This document shows, piece after piece, positions 35,237 to 46,563 of a stretch of 64,000 bases of DNA. The position numbers were made by a program, and so were the translations under genes. The stretch's first letter is position 1. Every line of letters begins with the position of its first letter. A model generated the notes under the pieces. The model did no database searches. It saw only the letters and a program-made list of their open reading frames with translations, and had not been told where the DNA came from. Source of the DNA: Micromonospora sp. WMMD961 (GTDB lineage Bacteria; Actinomycetota; Actinomycetes; Mycobacteriales; Micromonosporaceae); the NCBI RefSeq assembly GCF_029626145.1, contig NZ_JARUBJ010000002.1, positions 1,270,501-1,334,500 of the forward strand, given 5' to 3'.

Positions 35237-36640
35237 GTGCAGGACATCATGGCGACCTGGGTCGGGGCGACCGCCAAGCAGATCGCCCGGGGCGTACGCC
35301 GGGGTGACGTCTCGGCCACCCAGGTCGTCGCCGACCACCTCGAGTACGTCTCCCGAGCCGATCGTGAGCTGGCCGCGTTCCGCGCCGTTCGCGGCGGCGA
35401 GGCGATCACCGAGGCGGAGAAGGTCGACGAGCAGGAGGATCTCGCCAACCTGCCGCTGGCCGGGGTTCCGGTGGCCGTCAAGGAGAACACTCCGGTCGCC
35501 GGCCTGCCCACCTGGAACGGGTCGGCGGGCGCCCGCACCGACGTCGCGGAAGCCGACCACGAGGTGGTGCGTCGGCTGCGCGGCGCCGGCGCGGTGATCC
35601 TGGGCGTGACCCGGATGCCGGAGCTGGGGCTGTGGGCGCTCACCGACGACGACAGCGCCGTGACCCGCAATCCGTGGGACAGCACGCGTACCCCCGGTGG
35701 CTCCTCCGGCGGCGCGGCCGCCGCGGTGGCCGCGGGGCTGGTGCCGATCGCGCACGGCAACGACGGTCTCGGCTCGATCCGGATCCCGGCGGCCTGCTGT
35801 GGTCTGGTCGGGCTCAAGCCGGGTCGTGGTGTGGTCCCCTGCCAGCTCGGCGCGGACGACTGGTTCGGCCTCACCGAGCACGGCATGCTGACCAGCACCG
35901 TCGCCGACGCGGCGGTCGGCTTCTCGGTGCTCGCCGGTCGACGTCCCGAGAAGCTGGTCCCGCCGCAGCGCCTGCGGGTGGGCGTCTCGCTGCGGTCCCC
36001 GGTGCGTGGTGTCGCACCGGACGCACCCAACCGGGACGCGGTCGCCGCCGCCGGTCGACTTCTCGCCGCCGCCGGGCATGACACCGTGCCGGCCGATCCG
36101 GTCTACCCCACCGCGCTCGGCCTGCAGGGCATCGCCACCTGGTTCGCCGCGGCCGCCGCCGACGTCCGGGCGTCCGGGATCGACCGGCGTGGCCTGCAAC
36201 GGCGTACCCGCCGGCACGTCGCGCTGGGCGAGTGGGCGCAGCGCCACGGTTACGTGCGGGAGGCCGACCGGGCCGCGTGGCGGCAACGGTCGGTCGACTT
36301 CTTCGGCGACCACTCCGTCGACCTGCTGCTCACCCCGGCGTTGGCCACCGCGCCGCCGGAGGCCGCGCGCTGGTCCGAGCGGTCGTGGCGGGCGAACATG
36401 ACGGCCAACATCCGGTACGCCCCGTACGCCGCACCGTGGAACGTCGCCGGTCTGCCGGCGGTCGTGGTGCCGGTGGGCCGTCGCCCGGATGGCCTGCCGG
36501 TCGCGGTGCAACTGGTCGGTCCGCCCGGCTCGGAGTTGCTGCTGCTCGGTGTCGCCGGCCAGTTCGAGATGACCGCCCCCTGGGCGCGCCACGCCCCCGG
36601 CTACCCCCGGATCGGAACGGGGTCGCCGGCCGTCGCATGA
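35237..36640 (+). CDS. Amidase signature family protein
   Basis: A 467-residue amidase (Ser-cisSer-Lys triad). The lysine is in VAVKENTPV near residue 82, and the Ser-cisSer loop is in PGGSSGGAAAAVAAG near residue 157 with GSIRIPAACCGLVGLKPGRG further on. Substrate unknown. The GTG at 35237 is preferred to the ATG at 35231: GGGGAGG directly abuts the ATG but sits 6 bases before the GTG, a workable spacing. It follows metB by 18 bases and is probably co-transcribed with it. Confidence 0.88.
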   Translation: MQDIMATWVGATAKQIARGVRRGDVSATQVVADHLEYVSRADRELAAFRAVRGGEAITEAEKVDEQEDLANLPLAGVPVAVKENTPVAGLPTWNGSAGARTDVAEADHEVVRRLRGAGAVILGVTRMPELGLWALTDDDSAVTRNPWDSTRTPGGSSGGAAAAVAAGLVPIAHGNDGLGSIRIPAACCGLVGLKPGRGVVPCQLGADDWFGLTEHGMLTSTVADAAVGFSVLAGRRPEKLVPPQRLRVGVSLRSPVRGVAPDAPNRDAVAAAGRLLAAAGHDTVPADPVYPTALGLQGIATWFAAAAADVRASGIDRRGLQRRTRRHVALGEWAQRHGYVREADRAAWRQRSVDFFGDHSVDLLLTPALATAPPEAARWSERSWRANMTANIRYAPYAAPWNVAGLPAVVVPVGRRPDGLPVAVQLVGPPGSELLLLGVAGQFEMTAPWARHAPGYPRIGTGSPAVA

Positions 36641-36686
36641 TCGTCTACGGTGTGCGCGCATCATCGCGCGGACCCGGGGGACATTC

Positions 36687-37637
36687 ATGCGCTGTCAGAC
36701 CTGTGGGGACGCCACGTCTCCCGAACATCACGAGTGCCAGCGGTGCTACACGCCGCTCGGTCAGCCCGCCGTCACGCCAGGGCTGCCGACCTACCGGGTA
36801 CGCGGGATCGGCCTGGCGGCCCGAGTCGCGGTCGGGGCCACCGCCGTGCTGTACCTGGCGGTGGCGCTGTCCCCGCTGATCGGCATGGTGCTGAGCCGGC
36901 GGGCCATGGCGAACGACGATCCGGGCCTGCTTCTCGGCGCGGTGATCATCGCTGCGGTGGCGGCGCTGACCATGACCGTGGTGCACCTCACCGCCGCCGT
37001 ATTGGTGATCATCTGGACCTGGCGGGCCCGCAAGAACACCGACGCCTTCCCCGGTGCTCTGCCGACCCTCGGGTCCGGCTGGGCGATCGCCGGCTGGCTG
37101 GTCCCGTTCGCGAACTTCGTGGTGCCGGCCCGGGTCGTGGCGGGCGTGGCCCGCGACAGCCTCTGGCAGCGGTTCACGCCGACCCTGGTGGGCGTCTGGT
37201 GGTGCTCCTGGCTGGTGTTCAGCATCGGCGAGCGGCTCAGCAGCCGCGCCGACGACCGGGCGTACGAGAAGCTGCCGGAGACCCCGTTCAACGACGCCGG
37301 CTACCAGGCGTACGTCGACTACTACCAGGACTCCCTGCTCCGCAACGCGCTGCCCGCGCTGGGCTGCGTCATCGCGGCGGTGACGCTGATCCTGCTGATC
37401 CAACGGATCTCCGCTGCCCAGGAGACCCGGATCGCCCGCGCCACCCCGCAGTGGCCGACCGCCCCGGTCTGGCCAGACCAAACCTGGCCCGCCGTTCCGG
37501 CGGCGCAGCCCGTTCCGGCGGTGCAGTCGGCTCCGGCGGTGCAGTCGGCTCCGGCGGCGCAGCCCGCTCCCGTGGCGCAGCCCGTTCCGGCGGCGCAGCC
37601 CGTTCCGGAGGTGCCGGGGGCCGCGTCAGCTTCATGA
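36687..37637 (+). CDS. DUF4328 membrane protein with zinc-ribbon start and repeat tail
   Basis: A 316-residue protein. The N-terminus MRCQTCGDATSPEHHECQRCYTP is a likely zinc ribbon (CxxC...CxxC). Four or so hydrophobic helices follow, including the DUF4328 block WTWRARKNTDAFPGALPTLG and GWAIAGWLVPFANFVVPARVV. The last ~60 residues are Ala/Pro/Gln/Val-rich pseudo-repeats (AAQPVPAVQSAP type), disordered. DUF4328 has no known function; a sensory or scaffolding membrane role is plausible. ATG 36687 follows GGGGGACATTC. Confidence 0.82.
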   Translation: MRCQTCGDATSPEHHECQRCYTPLGQPAVTPGLPTYRVRGIGLAARVAVGATAVLYLAVALSPLIGMVLSRRAMANDDPGLLLGAVIIAAVAALTMTVVHLTAAVLVIIWTWRARKNTDAFPGALPTLGSGWAIAGWLVPFANFVVPARVVAGVARDSLWQRFTPTLVGVWWCSWLVFSIGERLSSRADDRAYEKLPETPFNDAGYQAYVDYYQDSLLRNALPALGCVIAAVTLILLIQRISAAQETRIARATPQWPTAPVWPDQTWPAVPAAQPVPAVQSAPAVQSAPAAQPAPVAQPVPAAQPVPEVPGAASAS

Positions 37638-37788
37638 TCCACTTGGGATCGTTGGAGTCGGGGTGTCGGGCCGGCCCGGACGCCGCGCTTTCCGGGATAC
37701 CGAATGGATCAACCCGGCCCGGTGGGCCCGCGGCCCGCTGGGCCTGGCCCGTGGGTTGGTCGGGGAGCGAGGGTGGCACGATCTGGGC

Positions 37789-39009
37789 ATGACGGAACTG
37801 GTCGGTCTCGACGACGTGCGGGCCGCACGGGAGTTGCTCGCCGGCGTCACCCGGACGACCCCGCTGGAGCCTTCGCGTCCGCTCAGCGCGGCGCTGGGCG
37901 GGCCGACCTGGCTCAAGTGCGAGAACGTGCAGCGCGCCGGCTCGTACAAGGTGCGGGGCGCGTACGTGCGGATCTCCCGCTTGTCGGCGGCGGAGCGGGA
38001 GCGCGGCGTGGTCGCGGCGAGCGCGGGCAACCACGCGCAGGGTGTGGCTCTCGCCGCCGGCCTGGTCGGCACGCACGCCACCGTCTTCATGCCGGTCAAC
38101 GCGCCGCTGCCGAAGGTGGCGGCCACCAAGGGGTACGGCGCGCAGGTCGAACTTGCCGGCAACACCGTCGACGAGGCCTTGGTCGCCGCCCACACGTACG
38201 CCGAGCGCACCGGCGCGGTGCTGATCCACCCCTTCGACCATCGCGACGTGATCGCCGGCCAGGGGACGGTGGCGCTGGAGATCCTCGAACAGTGCCCGGA
38301 CGTGAAGACGATCATCACCGGGGTCGGTGGCGGCGGTCTGATCTCGGGCCTGGCCGTGGCGGCCAAGGCGCTGCGACCGGATATCCGGATCATCGGCGTC
38401 CAGGCGGCCGGTGCGGCGGCGTTCCCGCCCTCCCTGGTGGCCGGAGAGCCGGTCCGGCTGCCCACCTTCTTCACCATCGCCGACGGCATCGCGGTCGGCC
38501 GGCCGGGCGTGATCACCTTCAACCACGTGCGGAAACTGGTCGACGAGGTGGTCACGGTCTCCGAGGAGGACATCTCCCGGGCCCTGTTGATGCTGCTCGA
38601 ACGCGGTAAGCAGGTTGTCGAGCCGGCGGGCGCGGTCGGTGTCGCCGCGCTGATGGCGGGCGTCGTCGAGGTGGAGACGCCGGTGGTGGCGGTGCTGTCC
38701 GGTGGCAACATCGACCCGTTGCTGATGCTGCGGGTGATCGAGCACGGGCTGGCCGCCGCGGGTCGCTACCTGCGGGTGACCGTGCGGTGCTCGGACCGGC
38801 CGGGGCAACTCGCGTCGCTGCTCAGCCAGATCGCCGAGCATCGGGCCAACGTCGTGGACGTGGAGCACCAGCGGGCCAACCCGCACCTCGGCCTCGGCGA
38901 GGTGGAGGTGGCGCTGTCGGTCGAAACCCGGGGCGTGGAGCACTCGGACACGCTGATCAGCGCCTTGCGGGCCAGCGGCTACCAGGTGGTGTTCGCCGCC
39001 GAGGCGTGA
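37789..39009 (+). CDS. ilvA: Threonine ammonia-lyase (biosynthetic-type) with ACT domain
   Basis: PLP enzyme deaminating threonine to 2-oxobutanoate, the entry to isoleucine. 406 residues: K54 in AGSYKVRGAYV binds PLP, SAGNHAQGVAL and GVGGGGLISGLAVAAK are the family loops, and a C-terminal ACT-like module (YLRVTVRCSDRPGQLASLL onward, about residues 325-406) provides feedback sensing. The layout with one ACT domain matches the ~400-residue type that can be isoleucine-insensitive or valine-regulated. Start ATG 37789. It lies convergent with greA. Confidence 0.92.
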   Translation: MTELVGLDDVRAARELLAGVTRTTPLEPSRPLSAALGGPTWLKCENVQRAGSYKVRGAYVRISRLSAAERERGVVAASAGNHAQGVALAAGLVGTHATVFMPVNAPLPKVAATKGYGAQVELAGNTVDEALVAAHTYAERTGAVLIHPFDHRDVIAGQGTVALEILEQCPDVKTIITGVGGGGLISGLAVAAKALRPDIRIIGVQAAGAAAFPPSLVAGEPVRLPTFFTIADGIAVGRPGVITFNHVRKLVDEVVTVSEEDISRALLMLLERGKQVVEPAGAVGVAALMAGVVEVETPVVAVLSGGNIDPLLMLRVIEHGLAAAGRYLRVTVRCSDRPGQLASLLSQIAEHRANVVDVEHQRANPHLGLGEVEVALSVETRGVEHSDTLISALRASGYQVVFAAEA

Positions 39010-39069
39010 CACCGGTGGGTGCCACGCCTCGGAAGCGGTGCGCGGGAGCGGCTCGGTGGCCGCCGGCGG

Positions 39070-39567
39070 TCAGCCGGAGAACGGCTCGAAACTGACCACT
39101 GTCACCTTGATGTCGGCGCCGCTCGGTGCCGTGTAGGTGCAGGTCTGCCCGGCCCGGCCGCCCAGGATCGCCTTGCCGAGCGCCGACTCGGGGCTGTAGA
39201 CGGTCAGGTCGGTGGTGGCGGCGATCTCCCGCGAGCCGAGCAGGAAGGTCTCGGTGTCGTCGGTGTCGTCGTCGAAGTAGATCGTCACGACCATGCCGGG
39301 CGAGACCGCGTCCGCCGACGGCGCCTCTCCGACCTTCGCCGTGCGCAGCAGCTCCGTCAGGTAGCGGATGCGACCCTCGGCCTTGCCCTGCTCCTCACGG
39401 GCGGCGTGGTAGCCGCCGTTCTCCCGCAGGTCGCCCTCCTCGCGCCGCGCGTTGATCTCGGCGGCGATGGCCGGACGGTTGGCGATGTGCTCGTCGAGCT
39501 CGGCCTGGAGGCGGTCGTACGCGTCCTGCGACAGCCAGGTGGCGGGCGCCTCGTTGCCAGTGGACAC
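39070..39567 (-). CDS. greA: Transcription elongation factor GreA
   Basis: Stimulates RNA-polymerase cleavage of backtracked transcripts. 165 residues; the N-terminal coiled coil contains LSQDAYDRLQAELDEHIANR and the acidic tip EINARREEGDLRENGGYHAA with conserved D/E residues that position Mg2+. The C-terminal FKBP-like domain ends ALGKAILGGRAGQTCTYTAP. GTG 39567 with GAGGAG 7 bases upstream gives MSTGNEAPATWLSQ; the open frame above it has no such site. Gene order greA / DUF4307 / mca is the actinobacterial standard (Rv1080c-Rv1082). Confidence 0.95.
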   Translation of the reverse strand: MSTGNEAPATWLSQDAYDRLQAELDEHIANRPAIAAEINARREEGDLRENGGYHAAREEQGKAEGRIRYLTELLRTAKVGEAPSADAVSPGMVVTIYFDDDTDDTETFLLGSREIAATTDLTVYSPESALGKAILGGRAGQTCTYTAPSGADIKVTVVSFEPFSG

Positions 39568-39723
39568 AGGCGGTCTCCTCAGTTGTGCGTGGCTGGCTGA
39601 CAGGTGAACTACCAAGTTACCAGTGCGGTACGACACAGCGTGTCGGCCATCACCGGCGGTGTCCGGATCCGACACCGCGCGTAGAGGGCCTTCCGTGCTC
39701 GAGGGAGGGGCTGTTCCCGCAGG

Positions 39724-40164
39724 TCAGGACGGGGGTCGGCAGCGTAGGACCTCGCCGATGAACGGCCGCGCGGTGGTGGCGAGGCGGTGTCGGGTCGTCA
39801 CGTGCCGGTTGCCGGGCTCGGCGGTCACCGTGACCTGTTCCCGGGCCACCTCGGCACCCGCGCGGTCCCGGGCGCGCAGTACGCAGACCGCCGATCCGCC
39901 CGACGGCACGGTCACCCGGAAGTCGACGAACACCTGGTTGTCGGTGATGTCCGTGTACGTGATCACCTGGGCGTCGTAGGCCGGGTCGCCGTACTGGCGG
40001 TAGAGCCGTACGGAGATCACGGTCAGCGTCCCCACGAGCGCCAGCAGCACCAGTGTCGCCAGCAGCGCGCGTCGCCGCCGTCCGCCCGGTGCCCGGCGTC
40101 GGCCGTAGCGCCCGGCCGGGAAAACGGGCGCGCCTGCTGAAATTGTGGCGTGCGTCTCGGTCAC
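39724..40164 (-). CDS. DUF4307 membrane protein
   Basis: A 146-residue bitopic protein: a short cytoplasmic basic N-terminus (RYGRRRAPGGRRRRA), one membrane helix (LLATLVLLALVGTLTVISV), and an exported ~95-residue domain with two cysteines (AVCVLRA and VLRCRPPS). Family DUF4307, found between greA and mca in actinobacteria (Rv1081c); function unknown. GTG 40164 follows AGGAGATAC. A long open frame above it reads through the divergent mca gene on the opposite strand and is not part of this protein. Confidence 0.9.
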   Translation of the reverse strand: MTETHATISAGAPVFPAGRYGRRRAPGGRRRRALLATLVLLALVGTLTVISVRLYRQYGDPAYDAQVITYTDITDNQVFVDFRVTVPSGGSAVCVLRARDRAGAEVAREQVTVTAEPGNRHVTTRHRLATTARPFIGEVLRCRPPS

Positions 40165-40365
40165 CGGCGGGTATCTCCTGGCGTTGTTGTCGGCGGCATC
40201 GGCAAGAATGGCAGAGTCCCATCCTCCCACCCGGTCCAGCGGCAGGAATGGCAGGTCATGCAGCGCTGCTGATCGGCGGCAAGGGTGCGGTGAGGACGAT
40301 CCCGGCAGGTCAGCCGGTTGAGCCCGGTCGGGTCCACCGTCCGGCACAGACGAGGAGCGCCGAAG

Positions 40366-41247
40366 TTGGCAGAGCAACTGCGTCTCATGGCCGTGCACGC
40401 GCACCCGGACGACGAGTCGAGTAAGGGCGCGGCGACGACGGCGAAGTACGTCGCACAGGGGGTGGACGTCCTGGTCGTGACGTGCACGGGCGGCGAGCGC
40501 GGGAGCGTGCTCAACCCCAAGCTCGACCGACCCGACGTCTGGGCCAACATCGGCGACATCCGGCGTGCCGAGATGGACGCCGCGCGGGCGATCCTCGGCA
40601 TCGACCAGGCCTGGCTCGGCTTCGTCGACTCCGGCCTGCCCGAGGGTGACCCGCTGCCACCGTTGCCCGAGGGTTGTTTCGCCCTGCAGGACGTCGAGGT
40701 GGCCGCCGGGCCCCTGGTGCGGCTGATGCGTGAGTTCCGTCCGCACGTGGTCACCACGTACGACGAAGAGGGCGGCTACCCGCACCCGGACCACATCATG
40801 TGCCACAAGGTGAGCGTGGCCGCCTTCGAGGCCGCCGGTGACCCCGAGCGCTACCCGGAGCTGGGCACCCCCTGGCAGCCGTTGAAGCTCTACTACGACA
40901 TCGGCTTCTCCAAGGGCAAGATCATGGCCCTGCACGAGGGCATGCTGGCCGCGGGTCTGGAGTCGCCCTACGAGGAGTGGCTCAAGCGGTGGGAGGACCG
41001 GCCCGACAAGGGGCCCCGGATCACCACCCGGGTCGAGTGCGCCGAATACTTCCCGGTTCGCGACGACGCGCTGCGTGCCCACGCCACCCAGGTCGACCCG
41101 GACGGCTTCTGGTTCCACGTGCCGATGGAGCTGCAGCAGCGCGCTTGGCCGACCGAGGATTACGAGCTGGCCCGCTCGATGGTCGACAGCCCGCTGCCCG
41201 AGTCGGATCTCTTCGCCGGGGTGCGGGAGACGGCGCACGCACGCTGA
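40366..41247 (+). CDS. mca: Mycothiol S-conjugate amidase Mca
   Basis: Zinc amidase that cleaves mycothiol S-conjugates to release the cysteinyl mercapturate for export, a detoxification step specific to actinobacteria. 293 residues. The PIG-L/MshB-type metal motif is MAVHAHPDDESSKGAATTAK, with a second His in GGYPHPDHIMCHKVS. The C-terminal region FWFHVPMELQQRAWPTEDYE marks Mca rather than MshB. TTG 40366 has CGAGGAG 8 bases in front and gives MAEQLRLMAVHAHPDDE. Divergent from DUF4307, as in Rv1081c/Rv1082. Presence of Mca supports a mycothiol-using host. Confidence 0.95.
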   Translation: MAEQLRLMAVHAHPDDESSKGAATTAKYVAQGVDVLVVTCTGGERGSVLNPKLDRPDVWANIGDIRRAEMDAARAILGIDQAWLGFVDSGLPEGDPLPPLPEGCFALQDVEVAAGPLVRLMREFRPHVVTTYDEEGGYPHPDHIMCHKVSVAAFEAAGDPERYPELGTPWQPLKLYYDIGFSKGKIMALHEGMLAAGLESPYEEWLKRWEDRPDKGPRITTRVECAEYFPVRDDALRAHATQVDPDGFWFHVPMELQQRAWPTEDYELARSMVDSPLPESDLFAGVRETAHAR

Positions 41248-41295
41248 TTCCGGGCGGGTCTACCCTGGTTACCAACCGCACATCGGAGGAACGCC

Positions 41296-41589
41296 ATGCT
41301 GACCGCTGCCCAGGTGCTCGCGGAGAACAACTTCGGGGACACCCGCACGGGTGGTCTGGCCGGCCCGATGGGCCTGTTCCTCATCCTGCTGCTGGCCACC
41401 GCGACCATCCTGCTGATCCGCAACATGAATTCTCGGTTGCGCCGCCTGCCGGACCGGTTCCCGCAGCAGGTGGGGCCGACCGACCCGACCAGGGCCGATG
41501 CGGCAGTCGTCGATCCGACAGACGGGACCGGCGGGCGTGATTCATCCACGCCCGCTCCCAATGGGCACCAGCAGCACCGGAACGGGTAG
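41296..41589 (+). CDS. Small single-helix membrane protein linked to mca
   Basis: A 97-residue protein: an acidic N-terminal stretch, one helix (GLFLILLLATATILLIRNM), a basic patch NSRLRRLPDRFP on the cytoplasmic side, and a disordered tail. A small membrane protein gene follows mca in M. tuberculosis too (Rv1083), which supports a real gene. GGAGGAACGCC precedes the ATG. Function unknown. Confidence 0.82.
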   Translation: MLTAAQVLAENNFGDTRTGGLAGPMGLFLILLLATATILLIRNMNSRLRRLPDRFPQQVGPTDPTRADAAVVDPTDGTGGRDSSTPAPNGHQQHRNG

Positions 41590-41663
41590 TCGCCCCATGA
41601 ATCACGCCGAACCGGTTGGTCGCCCCCTGTTGCGGCCACCCGGTTTGGCTTAGCCTTCCGCCG

Positions 41664-41680
41664 GGGGACCAAAAGTCCCC
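41664..41680 (+). promoter_or_regulatory. Short hairpin in the leader of the GGDEF-EAL gene
   Basis: GGGGAC (41664-41669), loop CAAAA, GTCCCC (41675-41680), about 25 bases before the leader ORF. It could be a 5' mRNA structure; not a known riboswitch that I can recognise. Confidence 0.35.
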
Positions 41681-41705
41681 GAGCCGTGTGCGGGAGGGGG
41701 CGCCG

Positions 41706-41771
41706 ATGACCAGCACAGCACCGGCCGCCCGCCGCAACCTCGGTCGGTCGGCTGACGGAGGAGGTCGATGA
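41706..41771 (+). CDS. 21-residue leader ORF coupled to the GGDEF-EAL gene
   Basis: ATG 41706, preceded by GGAGGGGGCGCCG, reads MTSTAPAARRNLGRSADGGG plus R and stops at 41769-41771. The stop overlaps the ATG of the next gene (ATGA at 41768), whose own ribosome-binding site GGAGGAGG lies inside the end of this ORF. It looks like a translational-coupling leader. Confidence 0.45.
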   Translation: MTSTAPAARRNLGRSADGGGR

Positions 41772-44299
41772 CCTCCGGTCCAGCCAACGACTCGTTCGAC
41801 CGGCTCGGGGTGCGGGGCACTCCGGGCCGGTTACTCGTGCTCACCGCCGCCGTCACCCTGACCGCCCTGGTCGCCGCTGCGGTCGGGTTGACCCTCCCGG
41901 CCACGCTGCCGGCCGACGACCCGCTCGGCGGTCCGGCCCGGTTCGTCATCGCGGTCGCCGTCCTCGGCCTTGCCCAGTTGGCCCGGCTCCGGTTCCGTTC
42001 GGCTGCGGGCATGGTCAGCATCACCTGGGGTGAGGCGGCGCTGATCGTCTGCCTCTACCTCACCCCCGCCGGCTGGCTCCCGTCCGCCACTCTGCTCGGC
42101 ACCGGGCTGGCCTGGACGGTGCTCTCCCTGCACAACGACCGCCGTCCGGTCCTGGAGATCGTCCGGATCGCCGCGTCGCTGGCCGCCGCGTCGGCGCTGG
42201 CCGTCTCCGTGACCACGGCGCTCGGGCGGCCACTGCTCTCCCCGCCCACCCCGATGCTGGCGCTGGCCGTGCTCGCCGGGTCGGTGACGTATCTGCTGGT
42301 GACCGCCTGGCTGGGTGGGGTGACGCTGGGCCTACGGCACGGCCTGCCGATCGGGCCGCCGCTGCTCGCCGCGCTGCGCGGCAAGCTGCTGATGTTCGTC
42401 GGCAACGTCGCGGTCGGCCTCGTGGTGGTCGCCCTGCTGGAGCTGGACCCGCGCTGGTTGCTGTTGCTGCCGCCGCTGCTCTGGCTGCTCCAGCAGACCT
42501 ACCGTTACCGGCTGCGCTCCGATCTGGAGCGCCGCACCTGGCGGGCCTTCGCCGAGGCCACCGCTGCCCTCAACCAGCTCGACGAGCGGGGTGTGGCCAG
42601 TGCGGCGGTCACCGGGGCGCTGACGCTGTTCAACGCCGAGCTGGTGGACGTGGACGTGGCCCGGGCCGACGGCCGGTGGCACCGATACCGGGGCGACGCC
42701 AGCGGTCAGCTGGCCGACCGCGAGACGGACCCACCGGACGAGACGGAGCCGGACGAGCACGAGCTGAGCCGGGCACTGGCGGTCGGCGCCGCGCCGGTGG
42801 GTCGGCTGCGGGTGCGGTTTCCCCGTTCGGCCCCGCCCAGCGCCCGGGAACGCGACGCCGTGGCCGCGTTCGGCGATGCGCTCGCTGCCGCGCTGCACGA
42901 CGCCGCAACGCACCGGGAGCTGCGGTTGGTGACCGCCCGGTCGTCGTACGAGGCGGTGCACGACCCGCTCACCGGGTTGGTCAACCGGGCGGCGATGCTC
43001 GGCAAGGGTGACCAGTCGCTGCGGCAGCTCGCGCACGATCACCCGGTGGCGCTGCTGCTGCTGGACATCAACCAGTTCAAGGAGGTCAACGACACCCTCG
43101 GTCACGCGGCCGGCGACCAGTTGCTGCGGCTGACCGCGAACCGGCTCGACACGTTGGTCCGCCCCGGCGACCTGCTCGGCCGCCTCGGCGGCGACGAGTT
43201 CGCCCTGCTCCTCACCGCGGTGCCGGTGCTCGGCGACCGGGCCGCCCCGATGGCCCACGCGTTGCGCCAGGCCCGGGAGATCGCCGAACGGCTGGCCGCG
43301 CCGACCGAGGTGGCCGGCGTCCGCATGTCGATCGAGGTCTCTGTCGGGGTCGTGGTTGCCGACGCGGGCACCGCCGACCTGACCGAGCTGCTGCGCCGGG
43401 CCGACATCGCGATGTACCAGGCCAAGGAGGGCGGCGGCAACGTCGCCGCGTACGACGGCACCCGTGACGCGGCCAGCACCGATCAGCTCGCCCTGCTGGC
43501 CGAGCTTCGCGAGGCGTTGAAGGTCGACGACCAGCTGGTGCTGGCGTTGCAACCGGCGGTCGACCTGACCACCGGTGCGCCCACCGGTGTGGAGGCGCTG
43601 ATCCGCTGGCAGCATCCCCGGCGGGGGTGGTTGAACCCGGCCGATTTCATCCGACCGGTGGAGAACAGCGAGCAGTTGGGCACCTTCACCCGCTATGTGC
43701 TTGACAAGGCACTCGGTGTGGCCGCCGGCTGGGCCCGGGAGGGGTTGGACGTCCCGATCTCGGTCAACCTGTCGGCGCGCAGCCTGCTCGACCCCCGGTT
43801 ACCGGCGGAGATCGCCGACGCGCTGCGCCGACACCAGGTCCCCCCGCACCGGCTCGTTCTGGAGATCACCGAGACGGTGGTGATGAGCGAGCTGGAGGTC
43901 ATCGACGAGGTGCTGGCCACGCTCCGGTCGATGGGCGTGCAACTCGCCGTGGACGACTTCGGCACCGGTTTCTCGTCGCTGACCTTCCTCACCCGCATCG
44001 CCGTGGACGAGTTGAAGGTGGACCGCTCGTTCGTGATCCGGATGGCGGACTCGCCCGAGGCGGCGGCGATCGTGCGGACGACCGTGGGTCTCGCCCACGA
44101 ACTGGGGCTGCGCGTGGTCGCGGAAGGTGTGGAAACCGCCGAGCAGCGGATGGCTCTGGCCGAACTGGGCTGCACCTCCGCGCAGGGATACCACTTCTTC
44201 AAGCCGATGCCGGCAGACAAGATCGGCGCGGTGCTGGGGTCGCTGCGCGACTCGGCCGAGTCGAACGTGTTCCGGCTCCGCGCCGACGGCGCGTCCTGA
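41768..44299 (+). CDS. Membrane-bound GGDEF-EAL cyclic di-GMP protein
   Basis: An 843-residue signalling protein. About eight hydrophobic helices fill the first ~250 residues, then a linker with GAF-like features, a diguanylate cyclase domain with an intact RLGGDEF motif (about residue 474) and an I-site-like region upstream, and an EAL phosphodiesterase domain with VEALIRWQHP (about 609), NLSARSLLDP, VDDFGTGFSSLTF and AEGVETAEQ. Both catalytic motifs look intact, so it could synthesise or degrade cyclic di-GMP, or one half may be a sensor. ATG 41768 is translationally coupled to the leader ORF. The signal sensed by the membrane part is unknown. Confidence 0.93.
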   Translation: MTSGPANDSFDRLGVRGTPGRLLVLTAAVTLTALVAAAVGLTLPATLPADDPLGGPARFVIAVAVLGLAQLARLRFRSAAGMVSITWGEAALIVCLYLTPAGWLPSATLLGTGLAWTVLSLHNDRRPVLEIVRIAASLAAASALAVSVTTALGRPLLSPPTPMLALAVLAGSVTYLLVTAWLGGVTLGLRHGLPIGPPLLAALRGKLLMFVGNVAVGLVVVALLELDPRWLLLLPPLLWLLQQTYRYRLRSDLERRTWRAFAEATAALNQLDERGVASAAVTGALTLFNAELVDVDVARADGRWHRYRGDASGQLADRETDPPDETEPDEHELSRALAVGAAPVGRLRVRFPRSAPPSARERDAVAAFGDALAAALHDAATHRELRLVTARSSYEAVHDPLTGLVNRAAMLGKGDQSLRQLAHDHPVALLLLDINQFKEVNDTLGHAAGDQLLRLTANRLDTLVRPGDLLGRLGGDEFALLLTAVPVLGDRAAPMAHALRQAREIAERLAAPTEVAGVRMSIEVSVGVVVADAGTADLTELLRRADIAMYQAKEGGGNVAAYDGTRDAASTDQLALLAELREALKVDDQLVLALQPAVDLTTGAPTGVEALIRWQHPRRGWLNPADFIRPVENSEQLGTFTRYVLDKALGVAAGWAREGLDVPISVNLSARSLLDPRLPAEIADALRRHQVPPHRLVLEITETVVMSELEVIDEVLATLRSMGVQLAVDDFGTGFSSLTFLTRIAVDELKVDRSFVIRMADSPEAAAIVRTTVGLAHELGLRVVAEGVETAEQRMALAELGCTSAQGYHFFKPMPADKIGAVLGSLRDSAESNVFRLRADGAS

Positions 44300-44351
44300 C
44301 CGTCCGGGTGGAGCCCGCGCGGTCCACGCCGGGGCTGGCTATGGTCGTCAG

Positions 44352-46463
<2,112 letters not shown>

Positions 46464-46563
46464 CCGTCGGTGCGCCGCGGCGGAGTCGAGACGCGGCGCC
46501 CGGCCCAGAGCCGCCGGCCCTCCGGGGAGGCCCGCAGAGGGCCCCGGATAGGCTGGCCGCGCT

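Noticed and set aside
33977..36688. A 903-codon minus-strand frame across metB and the amidase
   Set aside because: Both genes beneath it are clear families in the other strand; the frame has no recognisable domain.
41590..41705. Cyclic di-GMP riboswitch before the GGDEF-EAL gene
   Set aside because: The GEMM core motifs are absent; only a short plain hairpin is present.
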